A stretch of DNA of 64,000 bases. It comes from an uncultured Bacteroidales bacterium (GTDB taxonomy: Bacteria; Bacteroidota; Bacteroidia; Bacteroidales; UBA932). Position numbers and translations under genes: made by a program. The stretch covers positions 1 through 64,000 of the forward strand of contig CALUPB010000004.1 in NCBI GenBank assembly GCA_944322585.1, in the 5' to 3' direction. The notes below the pieces were generated by a model. It saw only the letters and a list, made by a program, of their open reading frames with translations, ran no database searches and was not told the DNA's origin. Below, piece by piece: positions 23,875-32,530 of the stretch; within the stretch, counting starts at the first letter, position 1; the number at the start of each line of letters is the position of its first letter.

Positions 23875-25377
23875 ATGGAAAAGGAAACATACGGATACGA
23901 TCCCGCATCGCGCATCGCCGATGAATTCATCTGCGACCGGGAAATAAGGGATACGATGGAATATGCCGCAGCCCACAGAAACGACAGGGCGCTCGCGGAC
24001 AGGATAATACGCAAGGCTTCGGAATGCAGGGGACTCAGTCACAGGGAAGCGGCCGTGCTGATGGAATGCAGCGAGCCCGACCTGCTCGGACGCATGTTCA
24101 CCCTTGCCAGGGAAATCAAAAGGAAATTCTACGGCAACCGCATCGTGATGTTCGCACCTCTCTACCTGTCCGACTGGTGCGTCAACGGATGTGTATACTG
24201 TCCCTATCATGCGGAAAACAGGCACATCCCGAGGAAAAGACTGACCCAGGAGGAAATCAGGCGCGAAGTCATTGCCCTGCAGGACATGGGACACAAGAGA
24301 ATAGCGATTGAATCCGGGGAAGACCCGGTGCACAATCCGATAGAATACATATTGGAATCAATCGGGACAATCTACGGCACACGGCACCGCAACGGAGCCA
24401 TCCGCAGGGTCAACGTGAACATAGCTGCAACTACTGTGGAGAACTACAGCAGACTGAAAGATGCCGGTATCGGGACATATATCCTGTTCCAGGAGACATA
24501 TGACAGGGAAAGATACGAAATACTGCATCCCTACGGTCCCAAAAAGGACTACCGCTGGCACACGGAAGCCATGGACCGGGCCATGGAAGGCGGCATAGAC
24601 GATGTGGGTATCGGCGTACTGTTCGGACTGGACACATGGAGATATGACATGACCGGGCTTCTGATGCATGCCGAACACCTCGAAGCCAGGTTCGGCGTAG
24701 GGCCGCATACCATAAGCGTGCCCCGCATCTGTCCGGCCGACGATATCGATACCGGTAACTTCCCTGACGCGGTGCCGGATGACATCTTCTGCAGAATAGT
24801 GGCGGTGCTGCGGCTTGCCGTGCCGTATACCGGAATGATAATCTCTACAAGGGAAACCGAGGCCGTACGTGCGAAAGTACTGGAATTAGGCATCTCCCAG
24901 ATCAGCGGAGGTTCACGGACGAGCGTTGGAGGCTATGCGGAATGCCGGGACACAGGAACGGCGTCATCCGCTACGGCAAAAGACGATGACGGGAACGGCA
25001 AGCCGGCAGGCGGAGAAACGGCCGGAAGTACCGCGCAGTTCGATATCAGCGACAAAAGAAGCCTTGACGAAGTGGTCGGCTGGCTTCTGGACAACGGACA
25101 TATCCCGAGTTTCTGCACCGCATGCTACCGTGAAGGAAGGACCGGAGACCGGTTCATGTCCTTGGTAAAAACAGGAAAAATAGCCGACTGCTGCCAGCCG
25201 AACGCGCTTATGACTCTGATGGAATATCTTCAGGACTACGCTTCGCCCGAAACCCGCGCCAAAGGACTTGCAGCCATCGGACAGGGACTCGGGAATATCC
25301 GCAGCGGCAAGGTAAGGGAACTGACCGGACATCGCCTTGCGGAAATCGAAGCCGGGAGACGTGATTTCAGGTTTTAA
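23875..25377 (+). CDS. hydG: [FeFe]-hydrogenase maturase HydG
   Basis: With the start at 23875 the protein has 500 residues. The radical-SAM cluster site is C102, C106, C109 in DWCVNGCVYCPYH; the C-terminal second-cluster motif is CTACYREGRTG followed by DCCQPNAL. HydG cleaves tyrosine and supplies the Fe(CO)(CN) units of the H-cluster. A Ser/Gly/Asp-rich insert of about 35 residues lies between GGYAECRDTG and FDISDKRSLDEV. A TTG at 23854 is an alternative start; the ATG is preferred. Confidence 0.96.
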   Translation: MEKETYGYDPASRIADEFICDREIRDTMEYAAAHRNDRALADRIIRKASECRGLSHREAAVLMECSEPDLLGRMFTLAREIKRKFYGNRIVMFAPLYLSDWCVNGCVYCPYHAENRHIPRKRLTQEEIRREVIALQDMGHKRIAIESGEDPVHNPIEYILESIGTIYGTRHRNGAIRRVNVNIAATTVENYSRLKDAGIGTYILFQETYDRERYEILHPYGPKKDYRWHTEAMDRAMEGGIDDVGIGVLFGLDTWRYDMTGLLMHAEHLEARFGVGPHTISVPRICPADDIDTGNFPDAVPDDIFCRIVAVLRLAVPYTGMIISTRETEAVRAKVLELGISQISGGSRTSVGGYAECRDTGTASSATAKDDDGNGKPAGGETAGSTAQFDISDKRSLDEVVGWLLDNGHIPSFCTACYREGRTGDRFMSLVKTGKIADCCQPNALMTLMEYLQDYASPETRAKGLAAIGQGLGNIRSGKVRELTGHRLAEIEAGRRDFRF

Positions 25378-25415
25378 GAGGCCGACCTCCTTAATATTAA
25401 CTATACAGACATCGC

Positions 25416-26837
25416 ATGAAAACGCCGGATTCTGAAAGGCTGCACATAGCCGTCATAGGGAAACGCAACAGCGGGAAATCCAGTCTCGTAAATGCGCTTG
25501 CAGGACAGACCGTATCCATCGTATCGGATGTTCCCGGCACTACCACCGACCCGGTCAGCAAAGCCATGGAAGTGCCCGGAGCCGGACCGTGCGTATTCAT
25601 AGACACGGCAGGCTTCGATGATGACGGCACTCTCGGAGACATGCGGACAGGCCGGACAATGAAGGCAATGGAAAAGGCGGACATGGCCATATTCATGTTC
25701 CGCTGTCCGGAAGACAATGCCAGCAATGGAAATCCGGACCGGACAGACAGCAGAGCCGCCGTCTGTCCCGGCGGCGGAAATTCTCTGACCGATATTGCCG
25801 ACAACCGGACACAGAAATGGCTTGATATCCTGAAATCGGAAAACATCCCGATAATACCTGTCCTGAATGTCAGTCTGGCTGCAATCATGCGTACGGATTG
25901 CTACAGCACCGGCACTCCGGACACCGATTCCGCTGATGACAGCAATGGCAGTCATGACGGCATACGGCACAGACGTACCGGTAATGCTGCGACCGGCAAT
26001 ACAGGTGCGGCAGAGGGACGGACTGAAGCGCCCGGAACGCTGAAAGACAGAGAAGCTCAGATTGCAGACCTTACGGGGAAACGGCCGGTCATCGTCGATG
26101 CGGCTTCCGGGAAAGGTATACGCGGAGTATTCGACGCTATCATAGAAAATATTCCGGAACATTCCGTACGGCCGACCATTACCGGCTCATTGGCAAAGCC
26201 CGGGGATACAGTCATGCTCGTCATGCATCAGGACAGCCAGGCTCCGGCAGGCAGGCTTATACTTCCGCAGGTCCAGACAATCAGGGAGCTCCTTGACAAA
26301 GGATGCAGCACAATATGCTGTACGCCGGACAAGATGCAAGAGACATTGCTGAAACTGTCGGGTTCCCCCGATCTTATAATCACAGATTCCCAGGCATTCC
26401 AGAAAGTCTGGGACGCCAGACCGGAAGGATGTCCCGTTACATCGTTTTCGATACTTTTCGCCGGATACAAGGGAGACATCCGCACTTTCCTCTCCGGAGC
26501 CGAAACCCTGGACAGACTTGACGGACAGGCACATATTCTCATTGCAGAGGCCTGTACCCATGCTCCCGCTTCGGAAGACATCGGAAGGGTAAAGATACCG
26601 GAGATGCTCAGAAAACGTCTCGGAGAAGGCATACGCATCGACACCGTTGCAGGCAATGATTTTCCCGATGACCTGACCGGATATGACCTCATCATCCATT
26701 GCGGAGCCTGCATGTTCAACAGGAAACATGTCCTGAACAGGATAGAAACCGCCCGAAGACAGAATGTCCCGATCACGAACTACGGTATGGCAATTGCCTG
26801 GGCCGCAGGCATCCTCAATAAGACAGCCTTGCCATGA
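25416..26837 (+). CDS. hydF: [FeFe]-hydrogenase maturase GTPase HydF
   Basis: The 473-residue protein has an N-terminal GTPase: Walker A GKRNSGKS (15-22), DVPGTTTDPV, DTAGFDD. The C-terminal part has the HydF cluster ligands C380-x-H382 and H428-C429-x-x-C432 (HCGACM). HydF is the scaffold that hands the di-iron precursor to HydA. Inside the G domain, about residues 100-215 carry Asn/Asp/Thr-rich filler around LKSENIPIIPVLN, longer than usual. It converges with the hydrogenase operon through the hairpin at 26911-26944. Confidence 0.93.
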   Translation: MKTPDSERLHIAVIGKRNSGKSSLVNALAGQTVSIVSDVPGTTTDPVSKAMEVPGAGPCVFIDTAGFDDDGTLGDMRTGRTMKAMEKADMAIFMFRCPEDNASNGNPDRTDSRAAVCPGGGNSLTDIADNRTQKWLDILKSENIPIIPVLNVSLAAIMRTDCYSTGTPDTDSADDSNGSHDGIRHRRTGNAATGNTGAAEGRTEAPGTLKDREAQIADLTGKRPVIVDAASGKGIRGVFDAIIENIPEHSVRPTITGSLAKPGDTVMLVMHQDSQAPAGRLILPQVQTIRELLDKGCSTICCTPDKMQETLLKLSGSPDLIITDSQAFQKVWDARPEGCPVTSFSILFAGYKGDIRTFLSGAETLDRLDGQAHILIAEACTHAPASEDIGRVKIPEMLRKRLGEGIRIDTVAGNDFPDDLTGYDLIIHCGACMFNRKHVLNRIETARRQNVPITNYGMAIAWAAGILNKTALP

Positions 26838-26993
26838 CATCCCGCCATGGCTTGCATACGACCTTAATGGCTGTGGCCCAAATGGGTACGCCTGCGTTAC
26901 GCTTGCTTCGAAAAACCTCATGTACACCAGTACACTGCGTTTTTCTTATCTTCACAAGCTTTAAAATTCATCATTTGGGGTCAACCTTACAGG
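26838..26993. repeat. intergenic REP-like element between convergent operons
   Basis: Besides the hairpin listed separately, the segment contains GCGTTACGC and GGCTGTGGCCCAAATGGG. Its layout resembles short intergenic repeats that recur at 3' ends in Bacteroidales genomes, from memory; only one copy is present here, so the repeat nature is inference. Confidence 0.35.
26911..26944. terminator. bidirectional hairpin between hydF and hydC
   Basis: AAAAAC-CTCA-TGTAC-ACCA-GTACA-CTGC-GTTTTT forms two stacked stems separated by an internal loop, with A and T runs at the base suitable for termination in both directions. Confidence 0.65.
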
Positions 26994-27470
26994 TCAATCC
27001 AGTTCATCGAGGATTCTTTTCACATCCACCGGCTGGAGACGGCCGTAGACTTTCTCGCCTATCATCACCACAGGCGCCAGGCCGCATGCTCCGACACACC
27101 GGAGACAGTCCAATGAGAACTTTCCATCCGGAGTCGTTTCCCCGACATCGATACCGAGCACCCGTCTGAACTCATCAAGGAGCTTCTCCCCTCCCCTGAC
27201 ATAACATGCAGTCCCCATACACACTGAAATCGGATATTTCCCTTTGGCCGTCATTGTGAAAAAGGCATAGAACGTCACTACTCCATATACCTTAGAGACA
27301 GGAATATTGAGTTTCCCGGCGATAATCCTCTGCATTTCCTCCGGCAGATAACCCATAAGATGCTGGGCTTCATGAAGGATATTTATAAGCTCCCCGGGAT
27401 CATTCCCGTGGGTGTCGCATATTTCATTGACCTTTGCCTCTACATCGCAAGGAAGTTTAAAGTCCGGCAT
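26994..27470 (-). CDS. hydC: hydrogenase subunit HydC (NuoE-like)
   Basis: The 158-residue thioredoxin-like [2Fe-2S] protein has C84 and C89 (SVCMGTACYVRG) and C125 and C129 (LRCVGACGLAP), the NuoE/HydC ligand set, with YGVVTFYAFF ahead of it. It passes electrons between the flavin of HydB and the other clusters of the bifurcating hydrogenase. It is the last gene of the hydBAC operon, 95 nt behind hydA. Confidence 0.93.
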   Translation of the reverse strand: MPDFKLPCDVEAKVNEICDTHGNDPGELINILHEAQHLMGYLPEEMQRIIAGKLNIPVSKVYGVVTFYAFFTMTAKGKYPISVCMGTACYVRGGEKLLDEFRRVLGIDVGETTPDGKFSLDCLRCVGACGLAPVVMIGEKVYGRLQPVDVKRILDELD

Positions 27471-27565
27471 AAATATATTTTTTACTCAGGTTTCGCAAGT
27501 TCATTCTTGCACTTATATTCTTATGTTTGTGCGGCATCATTTCCGGCATCCGGGCACTGTGCAGG

Positions 27566-29329
27566 CTACATGGACCTGTTGAAATAGCGGGTATGCAGCA
27601 GATGTTCTGCCTTGTCGCTCAACGGCTTGCCGAGGTATTCGCTGTACAGCGTCTTTATGAACGGATTTTCATGTGACTTGCGCAGAGTCTTGCCTGCATC
27701 TTCCCTGTACAGGGCATTGGCTCTTGCGTATAGTACGGCAGAATTGCCATGATGCAGAGGCTGTCCGCCGCCTCCTATGCATCCGCCGGGACAGGCCATG
27801 ATTTCTATCGCATGATACTCGTTCCTGCCATGACGTATGTCCTCCAGCAAATGGCGTGCGTTGCCGAGACCGTGCGCAATGCCGACCTTCAGTTCAAAGC
27901 CGCCGAGATCCACGGTAGCTCTCCTCACACCCTGAAGACCTCTGACAGCCTGGAAATTGACGTCCTTGAGAGTCTTGCCGGTATAAAACTCATACACAGT
28001 CCTGAGTGCAGCCTCCATCACGCCACCCGTAGTTCCGAAAATAACCCCTGCGCCGGTAGACTCTCCCAACGGACGGTCGAACTCCATGTCCGGGAGGAGG
28101 GTAAAGCTGATGTTCGCCCTCTTGATAAGACGGGCAAGTTCCCTCGTAGAAATCGAATAGTCTACATCCGGATTGCCGTCAGTCTTGAATTCGTCCCTGT
28201 CGCATTCATATTTCTTCGCCAGACAAGGCATGATGGACACGACAACCAGTCTGTCCCTCGGAATTCCCATCCTTTCAGCCCACCATGTCTTGGCTATGGA
28301 GCCGAACATCTGCTGAGGGGAACGGGCCGTAGACGGAATGTCCAGCAGGTCCGGGAACTGGTGCTCGAAGAAATTGACCCATGCCGGACAGCATGATGTC
28401 AGGATAGGAAGCCGCACTGAAGTGTCCCCGTCAAGAAACCCCGTCAGACGGTTGAGCATCTCGGCCCCTTCCTCCATTATGGTAAGATCGGCCGCAAAAT
28501 CAGTATCGAAGACATAGTCGAACCCGAGTTCACGGAGAGCGGCCACCATCTTGCCGGTAACAAGCGTTCCGGCCGGCAGACCGAACTCCTCTCCTATCGC
28601 CGCCCTCACCGCCGGTGCTGTCTGGACTATCACCACCTTGTCCGGATCGGCAAGATCCTCCACAAGGCGGTTGGTATGGTCGCGCTCCGTCAGGGCACCT
28701 ACAGGACATACGGCCACACACTGTCCGCAATACGTACATTCGCTCTCCACCATCATTCTGTCGAAAGCAGGGGCTATCGTGGTATTGAACCCCCTCCTGA
28801 TGGCACCGAGGGCCCCGACCGTCTGGACTTCGTTGCATACGCTCTCGCACCTGCGGCAGAATATGCATTTGTCCATGTTCCTGACAATGGAAGCCGTGAC
28901 TTCCCTCTTCCTCGGGGACAGTTCTCCGCCGTTGAACGGCATCTCCCTGATATTGAAGCGGAGAGCGAGATTCTGAAGTTCGCAGTTCCCTGCCTTGGGA
29001 CAGGTAAGACATTCGTTGGGATGATCCGACAGGATGAGTTCCGCCACGATCTTGCGGGCATTCATGACCCTCAACGTACTGGTTCTCACTATCATCCCTT
29101 CAGTGCACCTTGTGGCACAGGCCGGAGCGAGATTGCGGCGTCCCTCGACCTCGACCACACATATACGGCAGGATGCCGGATTGTTCTTTATACAGGTTCC
29201 CTTGAGGTCTATATGACAAAGTGTGGGAATGTCTATACCTATCTTCTGGGCTGCTTCCAGAATCGTCGTCCCTTCCGGAACAGTCACGAAATGGTGGTCT
29301 ATCTGAAGTGTTATCTGTTTTTCTTCCAT
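27566..29329 (-). CDS. hydA: [FeFe]-hydrogenase catalytic subunit HydA
   Basis: The 587-residue protein holds, in order, an N-terminal [2Fe-2S] domain (C38, C46, C54, C57 region), a His-Cys [4Fe-4S] site (HPNECLTCPKAGNC), two [4Fe-4S] motifs (CIFCRRCESVC and CTYCGQCVAVC) and the H-cluster domain. H-cluster motifs are TSCCPAW (C313 relay, C314 ligand), MPCLAKK (C369) and MACPGGCIGGGGQP (C513, C517). L1 has Ala in place of the common Gly (TSCCPGW). Together with HydB and HydC it fits the trimeric enzyme coupling NADH and ferredoxin to H2. Confidence 0.96.
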   Translation of the reverse strand: MEEKQITLQIDHHFVTVPEGTTILEAAQKIGIDIPTLCHIDLKGTCIKNNPASCRICVVEVEGRRNLAPACATRCTEGMIVRTSTLRVMNARKIVAELILSDHPNECLTCPKAGNCELQNLALRFNIREMPFNGGELSPRKREVTASIVRNMDKCIFCRRCESVCNEVQTVGALGAIRRGFNTTIAPAFDRMMVESECTYCGQCVAVCPVGALTERDHTNRLVEDLADPDKVVIVQTAPAVRAAIGEEFGLPAGTLVTGKMVAALRELGFDYVFDTDFAADLTIMEEGAEMLNRLTGFLDGDTSVRLPILTSCCPAWVNFFEHQFPDLLDIPSTARSPQQMFGSIAKTWWAERMGIPRDRLVVVSIMPCLAKKYECDRDEFKTDGNPDVDYSISTRELARLIKRANISFTLLPDMEFDRPLGESTGAGVIFGTTGGVMEAALRTVYEFYTGKTLKDVNFQAVRGLQGVRRATVDLGGFELKVGIAHGLGNARHLLEDIRHGRNEYHAIEIMACPGGCIGGGGQPLHHGNSAVLYARANALYREDAGKTLRKSHENPFIKTLYSEYLGKPLSDKAEHLLHTRYFNRSM

Positions 29330-29362
29330 AGTCTTTTCAAGTTTCGCAAGTTCACATCCCCG

Positions 29363-31270
29363 TCATGAAACCGATATGGCCTTGAACCGGCAGCGTGCCA
29401 TGCACATCCCGCATCTGATACATTTGTCATAATTGATGACATGAGGCTTGCGTACGTCCCCTATTATCGCATCGGCAGGGCAGTTCTTCGCACAGAGATG
29501 GCAGCCGATACACAATGACGGGTCTATCATATATGTCAGCAGGGCCTTGCACTGTTTCGCACGGCATCTTCGGTCGCGCACATGCTCCAGATACTCGTCA
29601 TAAAAATGATTCAAAGTGGAAAGCACAGGATTCGGGGATGTCTGTCCGAGACCGCAGAGGGCGGTATCCTTTATGACCTTGCCGAGAGTCGAGAGAGTCT
29701 TGAGATCCTCCTCCGAGCCCTTCCCGTCCGTTATCCTGTTCAAAGTCTCCAGAAGGCGCTTGTTGCCTATACGGCACGGAGTGCATTTTCCGCAGGATTC
29801 CTCCACTGTAAAGTCAAGATAGAACCTTGCTACGGAAACCATGCAGTCATCCTCGTCCATGACAATCATCCCTCCGGATCCCATCATGGAACCTTCTGCG
29901 AGCAGGTTGTCGAAATCTATGGGGATATCGAGGTGCTTTTCAGTCAGGCAGCCTCCCGATGGACCTCCTGTCTGGACAGCCTTGAATTTCCTGCCTCCCT
30001 TTATGCCTCCTCCTATCTCGTAGATGACTTCCCTGAGAGTCGTCCCCATCGGAACCTCGATAAGTCCCACATTGTTGATTTTTCCGGCAAGGGCGAACAC
30101 CTTCGTTCCCTTGGACTTTTCAGTACCGATGGATGCGAACCACTCCGGTCCTTTCGTAAGGATGACCGGAATGTTGGCGAATGTCTCCACATTGTTGACA
30201 TTGGTAGGCTTGCCGAGATAGCCGGACTCTGCCGGGAACGGAGGCTTCATGGTAGGCTCACCGCGTTTTCCTTCCATGGAATGTATCAGAGCAGTTTCCT
30301 CCCCGCAGACGAAAGCCCCGGCCCCGTAACGTATCTCGATGTCGAAACTGAAACCGGAACCGAGGATGTTCTCCCCGAGCAGACCGTATTCCCTTGCCTG
30401 GGAGATGGCGGTCCTGAGCCTGTGGATGGCAAGCGGATATTCGGCCCTTATATACACCAGGCCTTTGGACGAACCTATGGAATAGCCGCATATGGCCATC
30501 GCTTCGACAATGGAATGCGGGTCTCCCTCCATGATCGACCTGTCCATAAACGCTCCCGGATCTCCCTCATCAGCATTGCAGACCACATATTTCACGTCAG
30601 AGACACTCTTGCGTGCAAATCCCCATTTCACCCCGGTCGGGAATCCTCCGCCACCCCGTCCTCTCAGACCGGAACGCTTCACAGCTTCTATCACATCTTC
30701 CGGAGACCTGTGCATCAGGCTCTCCGCCAGAGCCGCGTAACCGTCACGGGCTATGTACTCCTCTATATTTTCCGGGTCGATGAAGCCGCAGTTCCTCAGG
30801 GCGACCCTCATCTGCTTGCGGTAGAAGTCCATATGCTTGGAATCGCTCACGCTCTGCCCAGTCTTCGGATCCACATAGAGCAGCCTTTCGACCCGTTTCC
30901 CGGAAATGATATGGTCATTCACTATATCGGCTGCATCTTCCGGAGTCACCTGGGTGTAGAAAGTATTGTCCGGTATAATCTTCACCACAGGCCCTTTCTC
31001 GCAGAAACCGAAACAGCCCGTCGTGATGACATCCACCCTGTCATCTATTCCCTTTTCCGATAATATTTCCTTGATTTTTCCGCCTATAAGCTGGCTTGAA
31101 GACGCCTTGCACCCCGTTCCTCCGCATATCAGTATCTGCATCCGGGCAGTTCCTGTAGCCGTTCCGCAGCATTGTCCGCCGGCCATCGTATCGCTCTGTT
31201 CCCTGAGAGCCAGTCTCCGGGCAGAGGCAGACCTGACAGACTTCAGATCCTCGATTGTCAGAATTTTCAT
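29363..31270 (-). CDS. hydB: hydrogenase subunit HydB (NuoF-like)
   Basis: The 635-residue protein has an N-terminal thioredoxin-like [2Fe-2S] domain (ILICGGTGCKASS, TTGCFGFCEKGP), the NuoF core with NADH/FMN loop RGRGGGGFPTGVKW and CNADEGDPGAFMDR, the cluster motif ESCGKCTPCRIG, and two C-terminal [4Fe-4S] motifs (CIGCHLCAKNCP, CIRCGMCMARC). This is the bifurcating-hydrogenase form rather than complex I NuoF. The first about 43 residues (LTIEDLKSVRSASARRLALR) are an extra N-terminal stretch. hydA starts 33 nt downstream. Confidence 0.95.
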   Translation of the reverse strand: MKILTIEDLKSVRSASARRLALREQSDTMAGGQCCGTATGTARMQILICGGTGCKASSSQLIGGKIKEILSEKGIDDRVDVITTGCFGFCEKGPVVKIIPDNTFYTQVTPEDAADIVNDHIISGKRVERLLYVDPKTGQSVSDSKHMDFYRKQMRVALRNCGFIDPENIEEYIARDGYAALAESLMHRSPEDVIEAVKRSGLRGRGGGGFPTGVKWGFARKSVSDVKYVVCNADEGDPGAFMDRSIMEGDPHSIVEAMAICGYSIGSSKGLVYIRAEYPLAIHRLRTAISQAREYGLLGENILGSGFSFDIEIRYGAGAFVCGEETALIHSMEGKRGEPTMKPPFPAESGYLGKPTNVNNVETFANIPVILTKGPEWFASIGTEKSKGTKVFALAGKINNVGLIEVPMGTTLREVIYEIGGGIKGGRKFKAVQTGGPSGGCLTEKHLDIPIDFDNLLAEGSMMGSGGMIVMDEDDCMVSVARFYLDFTVEESCGKCTPCRIGNKRLLETLNRITDGKGSEEDLKTLSTLGKVIKDTALCGLGQTSPNPVLSTLNHFYDEYLEHVRDRRCRAKQCKALLTYMIDPSLCIGCHLCAKNCPADAIIGDVRKPHVINYDKCIRCGMCMARCRFKAISVS

Positions 31271-31293
31271 TGTAGTTTTAGTTGTGGCAAGGG

Positions 31294-31324
31294 CAAAGAT
31301 ATGAAAAGATTCTTATTCCACAAG
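31294..31324 (-). promoter_or_regulatory. promoter of hydB-hydA-hydC
   Basis: Minus strand CTTG (31321-31324), 19-bp spacer, TATCTTTG (31294-31301), about 24 nt before the hydB start. The -33 box lies inside the end of the GH5-like gene. Confidence 0.6.
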
Positions 31325-32458
31325 TCCCTGCGCCCCGCTCTTGAGAGAATTCTTGCCGTATCGTGTCAGGGAACGGATACAGTCGGCTTCTTCCCGGCTG
31401 TACGGGGTGCCGTCCTGCCGCAGGATATCGTGGAACCAGACTTCAGGCTCATCGGCTTCGACAGGAGTCGCCCATGCGAATATGGTATTTGTCTTGCCGG
31501 CCACCAGGCCCCAGTTTATGGCACCGATATTCTCATCCTTAAGCATGGGCATTATGTCCTGGAATGTGCTTCCCTGGGTACGCGCCATGTATTCAGTGCA
31601 TATCATCGGACGCCCCCAGGCTTTAAGGGTATCTATCAGATGCCTGTGCTGCTCCGGGCCTTCATATGTATGGTAGGTGACAATGTCCGAATTCTCTATC
31701 TGCCATACATTCATCTCGCCGAGTTCCGCGCTCCAGATGCCGGCCGTAACAGGCTGGGACGGATCGACTTCACGCGCCCAGCCGAACACGCTTTTCAGCA
31801 GAGGGAAACTGCGTTCCCAGTACCGGTCCGGGTCCTGGCCGCCGCCCGGCTCGTTGTAAAGGTCCCACATCAGGATACGGTCATCGTCACGGAATTCCGT
31901 CATTATGTCCTTGACATAGGCCTCCAGAACTTCCACGATGGCAGTCGTATCCTCAGCATACCGGCAGCCGCTCCCGCAAGGACCGAAATAGAGTATACCG
32001 GGATCCTTGACCCAGCCGGAATTGTGGACACCGTGCTGCGGCTCGGGCTGTTTTCCGGGCGCATAGCTCTCGTTCCAGCAGTCGTCGAGAAAAACGAACA
32101 TTGTGGATATACCATGCCCGGAGGAAATGTCCAGATACCGGTCTATCCTGTCCTTGAAACCTTCCCTGTCTGTCTCCCAAAGCACATGATGAAGGAAGAC
32201 TCTCATGCAGTTGAAGCCGAGTTCTTCTGCCCATCCGAGCTCGCGGTCTATCGCTTCGGGATCGAAAGTGTCTTCCTGCCACATCTCAAGCTGGTTTATG
32301 GCGTAGGAAGGAATAAAATTGCAACCTGCAATCCAATCATGTGAGGCATACCATTCTGCCGCCTCTTCATCAGTCCACCTCTCCCCCGCCACATTACCGG
32401 CAGGAGAGCATGACAGTACGGCCGAAAGGAACACTGGTATATATAATAATTTATTCAT
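31313..32458 (-). CDS. GH5-like glycoside hydrolase lipoprotein
   Basis: With the start at 32458 the protein has 381 residues: a lipoprotein signal (MNKLLYIPVFLSAVLSC), then a TIM barrel. WDLYNEPGGG places the acid/base Glu at about residue 203, and MICTEYMAR the nucleophile Glu at about 289, as in clan GH-A (GH5-like) enzymes; FNCMRVFLHH and NVWQIENSDIVTYHTYEGP fit the barrel. The linkage attacked is not predictable. It ends the polysaccharide-utilisation locus, and its 3' end carries the hyd promoter. Confidence 0.8.
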   Translation of the reverse strand: MNKLLYIPVFLSAVLSCSPAGNVAGERWTDEEAAEWYASHDWIAGCNFIPSYAINQLEMWQEDTFDPEAIDRELGWAEELGFNCMRVFLHHVLWETDREGFKDRIDRYLDISSGHGISTMFVFLDDCWNESYAPGKQPEPQHGVHNSGWVKDPGILYFGPCGSGCRYAEDTTAIVEVLEAYVKDIMTEFRDDDRILMWDLYNEPGGGQDPDRYWERSFPLLKSVFGWAREVDPSQPVTAGIWSAELGEMNVWQIENSDIVTYHTYEGPEQHRHLIDTLKAWGRPMICTEYMARTQGSTFQDIMPMLKDENIGAINWGLVAGKTNTIFAWATPVEADEPEVWFHDILRQDGTPYSREEADCIRSLTRYGKNSLKSGAQGLVE

Positions 32459-32530
32459 ACGCAATAATTTGATGTAAAAATCATTTACTTGTCGCATTTT
32501 GTATCCCATGCTATAACAGAGGGGCAGGGT

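Noticed and set aside
29582-32344. Long plus-strand open frames opposite hydB and the GH5-like gene (29582-31063, 31172-32344)
   Set aside because: They mirror codon structure of strong minus-strand genes with clear families and give Arg/His/Pro-rich sequences without domains.
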